Notes: generated by a model not told the origin, from the sequence alone. Shown: positions 35,667 to 46,357, numbered from the stretch's first letter. The stretch is DNA of 64,000 nt from Alphaproteobacteria bacterium (GCA_015232335.1 JADFZV010000004.1:78895-142894); one strand, 5' to 3'. Made by a program: numbers and translations.

Positions 35667-35787
35667 GGAAATGGATCGGTTCCTTCAAAAGGGTCATACT
35701 GGTTGCGGAGGGGGGCGACCTCTCCCTTGGGGTGGCTTTCGTCTCACCCGGTGGATATCTCTACCATATTCATTGAGCGGTTGCAGC

Positions 35788-38009
35788 ATGAGCCTTGAGG
35801 GGAATGTTTCTTTATCGGAAGTCGGTAAATGGGGAGCCCTTGACGTAGCGGCAAGGCGGACTTGCGCACTTTTTGCCGCCCAATTTCTGGCCGAGCGCGA
35901 CCGTTGGCCCCTCTGGCTGCCCGTCCTGGCGGGGGTAGGTATCCTCCTTTATTTCGCGTCTGCTTTTGAACCAGCCCCTTTGCCCCTGTTGCTGGGTCTG
36001 GGGGGGCTGCTTCTGGCAGCGATCTCCGCCCGGCAACATCCTGGCCTTCTGCTGACCCTGGCTCTGGTGGGGGCTGTTCTGGCCGGGTATGCCGCCGCCA
36101 GTTTAAGGGCAGAGTGGGTGGCGGCACCCTCATTGGAACGCCAACTGCGCTTCGCCAAGGTGACCGGCGAGGTGGCCGAGATGGAGCCCCTGGCCCAAGG
36201 CGGTGTTCGCGTGGTGCTGGAGAGGATAAGCATCGAGCGCCTTGAGCCTGAGAGGACACCATCGCGCATCCGCCTGCGCCTGCCCGCCAAGGCGCCCCCC
36301 TTGGTGCCCGGCAACCGCATTCGTCTCTATGCCAGCCTGATGCCGCCCGGCGGCCCGGCCCTGCCGGGCGGCTTCGATTTTGCCCGTCAGGCCTGGTTCC
36401 AGCGTTTGGGGGCCATCGGCTATGGCATGGGCTCGGTCGAACTTTTGGACCCCCTGCCTGAAGGAACCAGCCTGATCGATGGGTTTCGCCGCCGCCTCTC
36501 GGCCCTGCGCTATGCCATGACCTTGCGCATTCAATCCTTGTTGCCGGGCGACACGGGGGCGGTGGCTTCGGCCCTGATTACCGGGGGCGAGCGGGCGGTT
36601 TCGCTTCCCCTGCTGAAAGCCTATCGCGATTCCGGGCTGGCCCATCTTCTGTCCATCTCGGGTCTGCATATGACGTTGGTGGCGGGTTTGGTCTTCGTGG
36701 GGCTACGCGCGCTTCTGGCCCTGATCGGCCCCTTGGCGCTCAATTATCCCATCAAGAAATGGACGGCGCTGGGGGCTCTGCTGGCGACCTTGTTCTATCT
36801 GCTGGTCTCGGGCGCCTTCGTGCCCACCCAGCGCAGCTTTCTGATGACCGGGCTGGTGCTTCTGGGCGTCGTTCTGGATCGCCAGGCCATCTCGCTGCGC
36901 TTGGTGGCCTGGCCGCCCTTGCCATTCTGCTGACCCAGCCGGAAAGTCTGCTGGGGGCCAGCTTTCAGATGAGCTTCGCCGCCGTGCTGGCCCTGGTTTC
37001 GATATACGAACTGACCAGTCGGCCGATGACCGCCTGGCGCCGTCAGGGCGGCTGGTGGCGGGGTTTTCTGCTTTATCTGGCGGGCCTGGCTCTCTCCTCG
37101 CTGATCGCCGGGCTGGCTACGGCGCCCTTTGCCATCGAGAACTTCAACCGCTTCAATCCCTATGGGCTGGCCTCCAACATGCTGGCCGTGCCGATATCGG
37201 GTGTGCTGGTCATGCCCGCCGCCCTGATCGGTGTTCTCTTGATGCCTCTGGGCCTCGAGCATCTGGCCTTGGTGCCGATGGGCTGGGGGGTCGATTTGAT
37301 CAATGTGGTGGCGGTCGAGGTGGCAGGCTGGCAAGGCGCTGGAATTGCCGTTCCTTCCTTTCCACCTTGGGGCTTTGCCCTGCTTGTTTTGGGCGGGCTG
37401 TGGCTGTTGCTGATGAAGACAAGGTGGCGGCTTCTGGGCCTTATCGGCATCGGCTATGCGCTGTTGTCGCTGTCACAGGCGCGACTGCCCGATCTGTTGA
37501 TCGATGGCGGGCCGGGGCTGGTGGCGCTGCGCCTGGAAACGGGGCGCGTGGTCATGACGCCGGGTTTGCGCGAACCGGTCACCCGCGAAGCCTGGCGTCG
37601 CCATCTGGCCCTTGAGGAGGATGAGGCGGAACCCCTGGCCGACGGGGCGGGCGAGGGGGCCTTAGCCTGCGATGCGCTGTCCTGCCGGGCCGTGGTCAAG
37701 GGGGTTGAAATCGCGCTGGCGCAGCGACCCGAAGCCCTGATCGAGGATTGCGCCAAGGCGACCCTGCTGATAGCGCCCTTTCTGGTGCCGAAAGATTCTT
37801 GTGATGGCGCCCAGGTGATTGACCGGCTCAGCCGTTTGAAGCTGGGGCCTCATGCCGTCTGGCTGGGCGAGGGAAAGATCGAGCGCATTGAGAGCGTGGG
37901 AGAAAGAACCCGCCAACGGCCCTGGACCGTGCAACGAACATCTTCCAGGCGGGCAAAACCACCGCCCCCAGCCGATGGCGACGAATCAGATGGGGAAGCG
38001 GAAGGCTGA
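35788..38009 (+). pseudogene. comEC: comEC DNA-uptake channel gene, split by a one-base frameshift
   Basis: ComEC forms the inner-membrane channel for transforming DNA. The first frame (MSLEGNVSLSEVG... from 35788) has an N-terminal membrane segment, the soluble DUF4131 region and the competence core (GLAHLLSISGLHMTLVAG), then runs into a stop at 36933 after RLVAWPPLPFC. The expected continuation (LAALAILLTQPESLLGASF) is present in the next frame from about 36909 and remains open to 38009 (more helices, a short C-terminal domain). One missing base near 36907-36909 explains it. It is either a real inactivation or a sequencing error. Restored length would be about 740 aa. Confidence 0.82.
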
Positions 38010-38010
38010 C

Positions 38011-39366
38011 CTATTCGAAAATGCTGGGCTCGCAATATTGGCGGTTGGCCTTCAGCTTTCGGCAAAGCTCCTGCGCCGCCTTGGCGCTGGCGAGTGGTCC
38101 CGCCTTCAAGCGCCAATAGGTTCCCTTGGCGCCGAGATCGACCTTGGTCGCCAGCATGCCCAGCTTGGCCAGATCGGGCGACTTCTTCTTGAACATCGCG
38201 ATGTCTTTTTCAGCCTGCTCGCGGCTTTTATAGGAAGCCAGATGTACGGCTGGCTTGCCCTTGAGACCTGCGGGCAGGGAACTGGCTGAGCCGCCGGACG
38301 AAGGCGATGCTGCAACGGGTTTCTTGTCGGTGGCGGCAACGGCCGGCCTGGGCGGTGCGGGGGGCTGGGCGATGCGGTCCAGGGCCTCGCGTTCGCGGGC
38401 ATATTCATCCGCCGTCACCAGCCCGGAATTCTTCAGGCGCTCCAGCGCCCCGGCCGACGAGGCCGCCGCCATGAAATCCTTGGGCGCCATCAAGGGATTG
38501 GCCCGGTTGCGCGGTTGTGCGGGCAGCAATCCATCCAGAATGATTTGGCGTTCGGCATTTTGCTCGGCGGGCGAAATGGCGCCCCGCTCCAGCGAACGGC
38601 CCAATTCGCGCAAACGGTCGATCACTTGCTGGCTGGGCGGCGAGGGCCGGTCAAGCCCGGCACCCGGCGGCGACTGGGTTAAGGGCAGAATGGCCCCGAT
38701 ATTGGCCTGGCGGCGCGCCAGATATTCTTCCTGGGTGACAAGGCCGTTCTCGGCCAGCTCGCGCAGGGTCTGGAAGCGCTGGGCGGCGGTCAGAACCGAG
38801 CTGTTGGCGCTTTGGGCTATGGGCAAGGGAGAACTGGTCACCGGCATGGCGGGGGGCGGGCCCTGATAGGTCTGGGCGACCCCCATCACGTCGCTGCGTC
38901 CCGGCATCAGGGCGGAACCCGCCAGATTCTCGGGCGCCTGCCCGGCCAGGTAGCCCATATTGATGTTGGCCAGTTCGGCCAAGCTGCGCGGCACCAGACG
39001 CTGCCCGACGGGCATGGTGGTCACGGCGGTCGAACGGGAACTGAGCAATTCCTGATAGGCCTGGCGGGCCTGATTGGGCCTGCCGGTATTCTGAAAGAGC
39101 AGACCTGCCGCCAAGAGGGCGTAGGGATCGCGCGGATTGCGCCTGAGGGCCTGGCTGACATGGGTCTCGGCCTGGAGGTAATCGCCCTTGGCCAGGGCGG
39201 CCAGGGCCGAATCGGTTGGATTGCCCCCGGCGCTGCTGGCGGCTTGGGTGAATCCGGGAAGGGCGCTGTCGGCGTCATACATCATTCCGCAGCCGCCCAG
39301 GCTGGCCGTAACCAGCAAGGCAAGCAGCAGGCGCACCCCCCGCTTCGGCTCAAACAAACCCGGCAC
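38011..39366 (-). CDS. SPOR-domain lipoprotein with TPR-like repeats
   Basis: This 451-aa protein has a lipoprotein signal (LLALLVTASLGGCG, Cys about 26), so it is probably anchored to a membrane. A TPR-like unit follows at about 50-110 (ALAKGDYLQAETHVSQALRR). A Pro/Gln-rich middle holds two similar segments (LRELAENGLVTQEEYLARR and LERLKNSGLVTADEYARERE), which resemble short SHOCT-like helices. The C terminus is a SPOR domain (VHLASYKSREQAEKDIAMF to the end) that binds denuded septal peptidoglycan. A role at the cell envelope or division site is inferred. It converges with comEC. Confidence 0.85.
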   Translation of the reverse strand: MPGLFEPKRGVRLLLALLVTASLGGCGMMYDADSALPGFTQAASSAGGNPTDSALAALAKGDYLQAETHVSQALRRNPRDPYALLAAGLLFQNTGRPNQARQAYQELLSSRSTAVTTMPVGQRLVPRSLAELANINMGYLAGQAPENLAGSALMPGRSDVMGVAQTYQGPPPAMPVTSSPLPIAQSANSSVLTAAQRFQTLRELAENGLVTQEEYLARRQANIGAILPLTQSPPGAGLDRPSPPSQQVIDRLRELGRSLERGAISPAEQNAERQIILDGLLPAQPRNRANPLMAPKDFMAAASSAGALERLKNSGLVTADEYAREREALDRIAQPPAPPRPAVAATDKKPVAASPSSGGSASSLPAGLKGKPAVHLASYKSREQAEKDIAMFKKKSPDLAKLGMLATKVDLGAKGTYWRLKAGPLASAKAAQELCRKLKANRQYCEPSIFE

Positions 39367-39517
39367 TCCAGAGACCCCCTATATCTAGCGGCTTGCCAAT
39401 CTAGCTAATACCAACCTTGGGCGCAAGGGTGCTTGAGCGCCTTGTCACAATCCGGCTAAGGACAGACGGGCCGCTTGGGATTACAGTCGGCGCCGCTGTT
39501 CACAAGAAGATTCCGCC

Positions 39518-40993
39518 ATGCCGTATTGCCGTCCCGCCATCACTCTTTCCTTGGATTCCAAGGGCTTTCACAAGCTCGGGGGCAGCCTTTTCCTCAAGGC
39601 CTTTCCGCCGGTGCCGGGCGAGGAGGGGGAAAGAACGACCCTTCGCTATGATGGCTCTCAGTTCCAACTGGCGGCCCTTGGTGTCGGTCTTGCCGTGTCA
39701 AGCCAGGGGGAAAAGGGGGCAAAACGCCAGATTGTGAGCGCTGAAACCGTCCGATTCGGGCGCTGGGAATCGCCCCTTGCCAGCGATAGTCCCGATATCG
39801 CCCTTTTGGAAAGTCTGTGTCCAGGTCTGGATGCAGGGGCCTTCGACCTGGCTGTCGTGGTCAGCGAAAGCCTGAATGTTCGCACCTATCAGGCCGGGGA
39901 AGCCCGAATTTGCCTGGAGTGCGGCGAGAGTGCGACGCAGAACGGACGGACCCCGCTGTTTCGTGTCGTGATCAGTGGACCGGCGCGTTCCTGGCCGCGC
40001 TTGGTGCGCCTGGCCCGGCTGATCGGCCAGACGGCTGCTTGCGATCTCCTGCAAAGCGAGGGCGAGGCCTCGCTGATTCTGGCTCAGGGATTGGCGGGCT
40101 GTGCCCGCAAGTCGCGCCGCCTGATGCTTCAGAAAAAAGAAACGCCTAGCCTGGCCCTGCGCCGCATCGCCAGAATGGGGCTTGAGCAGATTGCCGCCAA
40201 TCGTCCCTTGGTGATGTCGCAGGGCGAGGAGACGATCGAAGGCGTCCATCAGATGCGCGTGGGCGTGCGCCGCCTGCGCTCGGCACTCAGTCTGTTCCGG
40301 CCACTTTTGACTCCTGAAGACAGCCAGCGCGTTCTCTTCGAGCTTAAGGAACTGGGAGGCAGGCTTGGCCCCATGCGCGACCGCGACGTCTTCCTGGGGG
40401 CGATTCTGGGGCCGGTTCGCCTGATGGCGCCCGAGCATGAGGGGCTGGAAGCGTTGGAAGAGATGCTGTCGGCCGAGCGAGAGGGCATGCTGGAACAGGC
40501 AAGGCATGCGCTGGAGCCTGGGCGTTTTGCCAGCTTCACGCTGGACCTTCTGGAATGGAGCGAAAGCGGCACGACCTCGGCCAAGGGCGATCTTGTGGAT
40601 TTCGCCAACGCGGCTCTTGATAAGCGCCATTCAAAATTGATGAAGTCGGGGCGCGATTTCGAAAGGCTGGATGCGCTGAAACGCCACGCGCTGCGCATCC
40701 GCGGCAAGAAGATGCGCTATGCGGGCGAGTTCTTGCAATCGCTCTATCCCGGGGCCAAGACGAAGCGCTATCTGGAATCCCTGACCGGACTGGTCGATGT
40801 GCTGGGGCATCTGAACGACATCGCGGTGGCCAGACGTGTGCTGGAAGAGCGGCGCGAAACATCCGCCGATACGACGCTGCATCACGGCATCGGCTTTGCC
40901 GAGGGCTGGCATACAGGCCGCGCAGGTCTTTTGGAAGAGCAGGCACTGGCGGCCTGGGAAGACTTCAGGCGTCAGGAAAAATTCTGGCGCTGA
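39518..40993 (+). CDS. CHAD-domain protein with degenerate CYTH-like N terminus
   Basis: CHAD domains are helical, rich in conserved His and basic residues, and bind polyphosphate. The C-terminal part of this 491-aa protein has the signature: GVHQMRVGVRRLRSALSLFR (about 246-265), LGPMRDRDVFLGA, and KKMRYAGEFL. The N-terminal 200 residues are laid out like a CYTH (triphosphate tunnel) domain but lack the ExExK start motif, so catalysis there is doubtful. Polyphosphate binding is a family inference. The gene's 3' end converges with the Nudix gene (1 nt apart). Confidence 0.85.
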   Translation: MPYCRPAITLSLDSKGFHKLGGSLFLKAFPPVPGEEGERTTLRYDGSQFQLAALGVGLAVSSQGEKGAKRQIVSAETVRFGRWESPLASDSPDIALLESLCPGLDAGAFDLAVVVSESLNVRTYQAGEARICLECGESATQNGRTPLFRVVISGPARSWPRLVRLARLIGQTAACDLLQSEGEASLILAQGLAGCARKSRRLMLQKKETPSLALRRIARMGLEQIAANRPLVMSQGEETIEGVHQMRVGVRRLRSALSLFRPLLTPEDSQRVLFELKELGGRLGPMRDRDVFLGAILGPVRLMAPEHEGLEALEEMLSAEREGMLEQARHALEPGRFASFTLDLLEWSESGTTSAKGDLVDFANAALDKRHSKLMKSGRDFERLDALKRHALRIRGKKMRYAGEFLQSLYPGAKTKRYLESLTGLVDVLGHLNDIAVARRVLEERRETSADTTLHHGIGFAEGWHTGRAGLLEEQALAAWEDFRRQEKFWR

Positions 40994-41860
40994 TCAGGGA
41001 ATGCGCCGCAACCCCTCGATCAGTTTCAGATAGTCAGGTTCGTTTTCGGGGCAGATATGGCCATGGCGGATCATGAAGTCGATCATCACCAGGGGCACAT
41101 TGAACTTGAAGTCGCGGCTGTTCAGGATGGTTTCTTGAACTCGGGCGATGGGCCACAGCTCGAAGCTTTCCACCTCGCCATCGGTGTTTCTGGGCAGGAA
41201 GCTATCGGGGCATTCCAGGTCGTAGCAGAAGATCAGGTCGTTTCTAAGGCCCTGCTCGTTCTCGAAGCGGTAGCGGACGGCGCTGCAGGCCCTTGCTGTC
41301 TTGGCAAGCACAGCCGACATATCGGCTTCCTCGGCGCATTCCTTGATCAGATTTTCCATCAAGCCGAGATCCACCGGCTGTCCGCCCGCCACCAGATGAT
41401 CAAGCTTGCCCGGCGCCACCGCCTTGTCCTTGGCGCGCCTGGCGATCCAGAGCTTTTGATCTGGGCCGTGGCCGACATAGCCGTTCAGATGCACCCCCAC
41501 AGCCAGGATACCCAACGCATGCACGGCGGCGCGGTCGATGCGCAGCAATTCAGGAGCCCCCCATGCGGTCACCACCGGATAGAATTCATTTCGAAGCGGG
41601 GGAATGACGCCCTGCTCGGCCAGGGCCTGCATGGCCAAGCCCACGGCTTGGCTGCGCGTCTCAGGGGTTTGCAAGCCCAAAGACAAGGATATCTGATCGT
41701 TCTCAACCTCGAAGACGCCTCGAAAGGCGGCCAGACGCAGCGCCATCTCGGGCCTGATCCAGCCGACCTGCCTGCCCTCGACCAGAAAGGGCCGGAAGCG
41801 TTCCTGGTCAAAAACATTGCATTCCTGGATATGGGCGAGAAAGGACAAAGGGAACTCCAA
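40994..41860 (-). CDS. Nudix hydrolase with DUF4743-type N terminus
   Basis: This 288-aa protein joins an N-terminal DUF4743-like domain (about 1-115) to a Nudix domain. The Nudix box reads GGQPVDLGLMENLIKECAEE, keeping the catalytic KECAEE helix in place of REUXEE. Eukaryotic and bacterial homologues of this layout resemble the Nudix half of thiamine pyrophosphokinase Tnr3, which removes damaged thiamine diphosphates. Whether this protein does so is not shown. The ATG at 41860 leaves a 92-nt gap to scpA, which is divergent. Confidence 0.82.
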   Translation of the reverse strand: MEFPLSFLAHIQECNVFDQERFRPFLVEGRQVGWIRPEMALRLAAFRGVFEVENDQISLSLGLQTPETRSQAVGLAMQALAEQGVIPPLRNEFYPVVTAWGAPELLRIDRAAVHALGILAVGVHLNGYVGHGPDQKLWIARRAKDKAVAPGKLDHLVAGGQPVDLGLMENLIKECAEEADMSAVLAKTARACSAVRYRFENEQGLRNDLIFCYDLECPDSFLPRNTDGEVESFELWPIARVQETILNSRDFKFNVPLVMIDFMIRHGHICPENEPDYLKLIEGLRRIP

Positions 41861-41952
41861 GCGCTGGGTGGGGCGTGGACAGCCCGAAAGAGGGGTGCTT
41901 ATATAGGCAGGAAGAATAAAAGGCCCGCACCGGGAATAGCAAGGAACAGCCG

Positions 41953-44103
41953 ATGTCCGACTTCGAGAAAAAGTCTTATCAGGACTGGCGCCAGTTGGCG
42001 GCCAAGGACTTGAAGGGTGAATCCCCCGACGGCCTGGTCCGCGAGACGGCCGAGGGAATCGCCATAAAGCCCCTTTACACTGCCGAGGACCTGGAGGGGT
42101 TGTCGCATCTGGACACTATGCCCGGATTCCCGCCCTATCTGCGCGGCCCCCGGGCTACCATGTATGCCAACCGTCCCTGGACGATCCGCCAATATGCGGG
42201 TTTCTCGACGCCTGAAGAATCAAACGCCTTCTACCGGGCCAATCTGGCCGCCGGACAGATGGGGCTTTCGGTGGCTTTCGATCTGGCCACACACCGGGGC
42301 TATGATTCCGATCATCCGCGCGTGATCGGCGATGTCGGCAAGGCGGGTGTCGCCATCGATTCCGTCGAGGACATGAAAATTCTGTTCGACGGTATCCCGC
42401 TCGACAAAATGAGCGTCTCGATGACCATGAACGGCGCCGTGCTGCCGGTGCTGGCGGGCTATATCGTGGCCGCCGAGGAGCAGGGCGTTTCCCAGGACAA
42501 GCTGTCGGGCACCATTCAGAACGACATCCTGAAAGAATTCATGGTGCGCAACACCTATATCTATCCGCCGGGACCCAGCATGCGCATCGTGGCCGACATC
42601 ATCGGCTATACCGCCAAGAACATGCCCAAGTTCAATTCGATTTCGATCTCGGGCTATCACATGCAGGAGGCGGGTGCCACGGCGGTGCAGGAACTGGCCT
42701 ATACGCTGGCCGACGGGTTGGACTATGTGCAGGCCGCCATCGACAAGGGCCTTGCCATCGACGAATTCGCCACGCGCCTGTCCTTCTTCTTTTCCATCGG
42801 CATGAATTTCTTCATGGAAATTGCCAAGCTGCGGGCGGCGCGCGTTTTGTGGGCCAAGCTGATCAAGCCCTTCAATCCGAAGAATCCGATGAGTCTGGCC
42901 TTGCGCACGCATTGCCAGACCTCGGGCTGGTCGCTGGCCGAGCAGGACCCCTACAACAACGTGATCCGCACCACCATCGAAGCCATGGCCGCCGTGCTGG
43001 GAGGCACGCAAAGCCTGCACACCAACGCGCTCGACGAGGCGATCGCGCTGCCTACGGTTTTCTCGGCCCGGATCGCCCGCAATACCCAGCTTGTCATCGC
43101 CGAGGAAACGGGCATTCCCGCCGTGATCGATCCCCTGGGCGGCAGTTATTACATCGAAAGCCTGACCGCTTCGCTGGTCACCGAGGCGGAAAAATTGATC
43201 GAGGAAGTGAAGGCCCTGGGCGGCATGACCAAGGCGGTCGAGCAGGGTTTGCCCAAGAAGCGCATCGAGGAAGCCGCAGCCAGGCGTCAGGCCCGCATCG
43301 ACCGTGGGCTTGAGACCATCGTCGGCGTCAACAAATACAGGCCCGCCAGTTCTGACCCTCTCGATGTGCTCGAGGTTGATAACAGCAAGGTGCTGGCCTC
43401 GCAAAAGGCCCGTCTGGCCCAGGTGAAATCTTCGCGCGACGATGGCCGGGTAAAGGCGGCGTTGGCGGCCTTGACGGCATCGGCGGCCTCGGGCGAGGGG
43501 AATCTGCTGGCCCTTGCCATCGAGGCCTGCCGCGCCAGGGCCACGGTGGGCGAGATTTCGGATGCGCTGGAAAGCGTGTTCACGCGCTACACGGCCCGCT
43601 ATCTGGCTGTTTCCGGCGTTTATGGCGCTGCCTATGAAGGAGACGCGATGTTTGCCAAAATCCGTTCCGAAGTGGAATCCTTCGCCAAGGCCGAAGGCAG
43701 GCGGCCCCGCTTGCTGGTGGTGAAATTAGGCCAGGATGGCCATGATCGCGGCGCCAAGGTGATCGCCACCGCTTTTGCCGACATGGGATTCGATGTCGAT
43801 GTCGGGCCCTTGTTCCAAACGCCCGAGGAGGCGGCGCGCATGGCCATCGAGAACGACGTGCATGTCGTCGGCGTCTCCACGCTGGCGGCGGGCCACAAGA
43901 CCCTGGTGCCGCTCTTGCTTCAGGAACTGAAGAAGGCGGGGGCTTCGGATATTCTGGTCGTAGTGGGGGGCGTCGTTCCGACCCAGGATTACGATGCGCT
44001 GAAGGCCGCCGGTGCGGCGGCCATCTTCGGCCCAGGCACCAATATTCCAGAAGCGGCATCGAACATCATCGCCCTGCTTGAGCAGCAAAGGAAAAGCGCC
44101 TGA
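41953..44103 (+). CDS. scpA: Methylmalonyl-CoA mutase
   Basis: This adenosylcobalamin enzyme interconverts succinyl-CoA and methylmalonyl-CoA. It is a single-chain form of 716 aa: the N-terminal TIM barrel binds the CoA ester ([20 protein letters not shown], and [20 protein letters not shown]), and the C-terminal B12-binding domain has [13 protein letters not shown] with the cobalt-coordinating His, plus [15 protein letters not shown]. No partner mutase chain or MeaB chaperone lies next to it. It probably serves propionyl-CoA metabolism. The start follows AAGGAA. Confidence 0.96.
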   Translation: MSDFEKKSYQDWRQLAAKDLKGESPDGLVRETAEGIAIKPLYTAEDLEGLSHLDTMPGFPPYLRGPRATMYANRPWTIRQYAGFSTPEESNAFYRANLAAGQMGLSVAFDLATHRGYDSDHPRVIGDVGKAGVAIDSVEDMKILFDGIPLDKMSVSMTMNGAVLPVLAGYIVAAEEQGVSQDKLSGTIQNDILKEFMVRNTYIYPPGPSMRIVADIIGYTAKNMPKFNSISISGYHMQEAGATAVQELAYTLADGLDYVQAAIDKGLAIDEFATRLSFFFSIGMNFFMEIAKLRAARVLWAKLIKPFNPKNPMSLALRTHCQTSGWSLAEQDPYNNVIRTTIEAMAAVLGGTQSLHTNALDEAIALPTVFSARIARNTQLVIAEETGIPAVIDPLGGSYYIESLTASLVTEAEKLIEEVKALGGMTKAVEQGLPKKRIEEAAARRQARIDRGLETIVGVNKYRPASSDPLDVLEVDNSKVLASQKARLAQVKSSRDDGRVKAALAALTASAASGEGNLLALAIEACRARATVGEISDALESVFTRYTARYLAVSGVYGAAYEGDAMFAKIRSEVESFAKAEGRRPRLLVVKLGQDGHDRGAKVIATAFADMGFDVDVGPLFQTPEEAARMAIENDVHVVGVSTLAAGHKTLVPLLLQELKKAGASDILVVVGGVVPTQDYDALKAAGAAAIFGPGTNIPEAASNIIALLEQQRKSA

Positions 44104-44126
44104 GCAGCGATTCTTCCGATCCCAGG

Positions 44127-45971
44127 GTGCGGCTGCAGGAGGCTTGGTTCTTTTATGCCGCCAGCCATATTCAAGCGGGCCAGCAGGCGCTGGTCTTGGG
44201 AAATCTTGTCAGCGCGCTGACCTCGTTTCGCGAGGCGGCAAGAATCGATCCTTTCAATCTGGCAGCCTGGGGCGGCATCGGCGAGGCGCTGTCCCGCCAA
44301 GGCAATGCCGAGGCTGCTGCTGCCTTTGCCCATCTGATCGGGCTTGTGGGTTCCAAGGCGGGCGATCTGGGCAGTCTGGCCGGGCAACTTTTCGCGCATG
44401 GCTGGAACCATGCGGCCCTGGCTCTTTGGCAGGCCGCTGAAATGGGCGATCCCACCTTCGTTGCCTGGCAGCTCAATCAGGCTGCCGCCCTGAAGCTGCT
44501 GGGCCGCACCGATGAAGCGCGCCAAAGCGCCTGGGCAGCTTTGAAGACGGACCCCACGCTTGACGCCGCCCATCGTCTGCTGGGCGAGATATCATCGGAT
44601 GCGGGCGATCTGTCGGCGGCCATTCGGCATTTCTCGGCAGTGCGGGCACCAGACGCTCAGGTCATGGCGCATCTGGCCCAGACCTATCTGCTGATGGGTG
44701 ACGGCAACGCAGCCGCCGATTCATTCCAAAAGGCGGCGGAACAAGACGAGATTTACGCCTCGCAGGCCCTGATGGCGCTGCATTACCGCACCGACATTTC
44801 GATGCAAGACATCATTGCCCGCCATCGGGAATGGGGGGCGCGCTTTCCTGCGCCCAAAGCGCCTGCCTGGAAACATGCCCAGGGTCAGCCTCTGCGCCTG
44901 GGTTTTGTCTCGTCCGATTTTCGCCATCACGCCACCGGCATTTTTCTGCCGCCCCTGTTGGGGCAGCGTCAGCGTTGCGGCTGGCAGGCCGTGCTTTATT
45001 CGAATACAAAAATCGAGGATGGATTCACCGACAAGTTCAAAAGCCTGTGCGAGGATTGGCGCGATATCCGAGCCCTTAGCGACGAGGCGGCGGCTGAACT
45101 AGTGCGGGCCGATGGCATCGACATTCTGATCGATCTCAACGGTCATACGGCGGGCAATCGGCTGGGCCTCTTCGCCCTCAGACCGGCCCCCGTGCAGATG
45201 GCCTATCTCGATTACGTTTCGACCACCGGGCTTACACAAATCGATTACCGGCTTCATGACCGAATTCATCTGACCGAGGCGGAAGCGGCCCTCTATTCCG
45301 AAAAACCGCTCTGGATGGACGGCGACATTTTCGTCTATGAGCCACCTGCCTATGCGCCCGATGTCGCCCCCCCGCCTTGCTTGAAAAATGGCTATGTCAC
45401 CTTCGGCAGCTTCAATGCCGCCTTCAAGATCGGCGAGCCCAGCATCGCCCTTTGGTGCGCCGTTCTAAATGAAATCAGGGATGCGCGTTTCGTCATGGCC
45501 TCGCCCAATCTGAAATATTCGGCAACGCAGGAACGCATGCAGGGACTTTTCAGAAAATATGGAATTGAAACGCATCGCCTGACCTTGCTGGGCGAAGCCG
45601 ATCATGCCCAGCAATTGGCGCGCTATGCCCTGGTTGATCTGGTGCTCGATTCATTGCCCTATTCCGGCGGCCTCACCACCTGCGAAGCCTTGTGGATGGG
45701 CGTTCCTGTTCTGACACTCTCGGGCGACCGCGTTGCCGGGCGCCATTCCACCAGTCATCTAAGCGCCATCGGCCATACGGAACTGATTACTTCTTCTTCC
45801 GATGATTTTGTCGAGCGGGCCTGCCGTTTGGGCCGCGACATCGAAAAAATATCTGCCTTGCGAAACTCTCTGCGCGAGGAGATGCGCCGCTCGATTTTGT
45901 GTGACGTCGGGGGATATGCCGACCGTTTCACGGCTGCTTTACGTGAAATTAATTTCTCGAGTGAAAAATAA
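44127..45971 (+). CDS. TPR protein with GT41 (SPINDLY/OGT-like) glycosyltransferase domain
   Basis: This 614-aa protein has TPR-like helical repeats (about 10-230, e.g. FNLAAWGGIGEALSRQGNAE) and a C-terminal GT41 catalytic region. The catalytic region starts at LRLGFVSSDFRHHATGIFLPP and includes IDILIDLNGHTAGNRLGLFA, PVQMAYLDYVSTTGLTQIDY and the donor site LPYSGGLTTCEALWMGVPVL. Bacterial members glycosylate proteins such as adhesins or flagellins; the target here is unknown. The GTG start at 44127 is a choice; the frame is open back to a CTG at 44104 after AAGGAAAAG. It may be cotranscribed with scpA. Confidence 0.87.
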   Translation: MRLQEAWFFYAASHIQAGQQALVLGNLVSALTSFREAARIDPFNLAAWGGIGEALSRQGNAEAAAAFAHLIGLVGSKAGDLGSLAGQLFAHGWNHAALALWQAAEMGDPTFVAWQLNQAAALKLLGRTDEARQSAWAALKTDPTLDAAHRLLGEISSDAGDLSAAIRHFSAVRAPDAQVMAHLAQTYLLMGDGNAAADSFQKAAEQDEIYASQALMALHYRTDISMQDIIARHREWGARFPAPKAPAWKHAQGQPLRLGFVSSDFRHHATGIFLPPLLGQRQRCGWQAVLYSNTKIEDGFTDKFKSLCEDWRDIRALSDEAAAELVRADGIDILIDLNGHTAGNRLGLFALRPAPVQMAYLDYVSTTGLTQIDYRLHDRIHLTEAEAALYSEKPLWMDGDIFVYEPPAYAPDVAPPPCLKNGYVTFGSFNAAFKIGEPSIALWCAVLNEIRDARFVMASPNLKYSATQERMQGLFRKYGIETHRLTLLGEADHAQQLARYALVDLVLDSLPYSGGLTTCEALWMGVPVLTLSGDRVAGRHSTSHLSAIGHTELITSSSDDFVERACRLGRDIEKISALRNSLREEMRRSILCDVGGYADRFTAALREINFSSEK

Positions 45972-46016
45972 CAAAGCGGGCACAAGTTACGACGATGCTT
46001 GCATAATTTTAAAACG

Positions 46017-46035
46017 ATAGTCATAGTGTGACTAT
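46017..46035. promoter_or_regulatory. Dyad ATAGTCA-N5-TGACTAT upstream of a small membrane protein gene
   Basis: Two perfect 7-bp arms separated by TAGTG lie 31 nt before the start at 46067. The position suits an operator, but no regulator can be named. Confidence 0.35.
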
Positions 46036-46066
46036 AAGCGACTCGAATCGTTAACTCGGGGATAGT

Positions 46067-46357
46067 ATGATTCTCTTCAGGCTCTTGGGGTGGGTGCTCG
46101 TCGGCATATCGGTTTTGATGGCTTCCACAGAGGCAATTGCCGCTCTGGGAACCGGAACCCATGATTTTATCGCCGCCGCCGATCTGTGGGCGCTGTTCCT
46201 GGGTACCGTCCCCGAATTCGATGCCAGCGGCGCCGCCCTGTGGCAAGATGTGCTGGCCTGGCCCGCCTGGACGGTGATTCTGCCCGTCGGCGCCCTGTTC
46301 GTGCTGGCCTTTCGGACGCGCAAGAAGCGCCCCTTCGGCAAACGCCGCTTCGCCTGA
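46067..46357 (+). CDS. Small membrane protein of unknown function
   Basis: This 96-aa protein starts with a hydrophobic helix (about 2-27, LLGWVLVGISVLMASTEAIA). A loop follows with acidic and Trp residues, then a second helix (about 70-86) and a basic tail (RTRKKRPFGKRRFA). The positive tail suggests that the C terminus is cytoplasmic. I recognise no family name. It stands alone between the GT41 gene and the convergent lexA, with a shared terminator downstream and a dyad upstream. Confidence 0.65.
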   Translation: MILFRLLGWVLVGISVLMASTEAIAALGTGTHDFIAAADLWALFLGTVPEFDASGAALWQDVLAWPAWTVILPVGALFVLAFRTRKKRPFGKRRFA

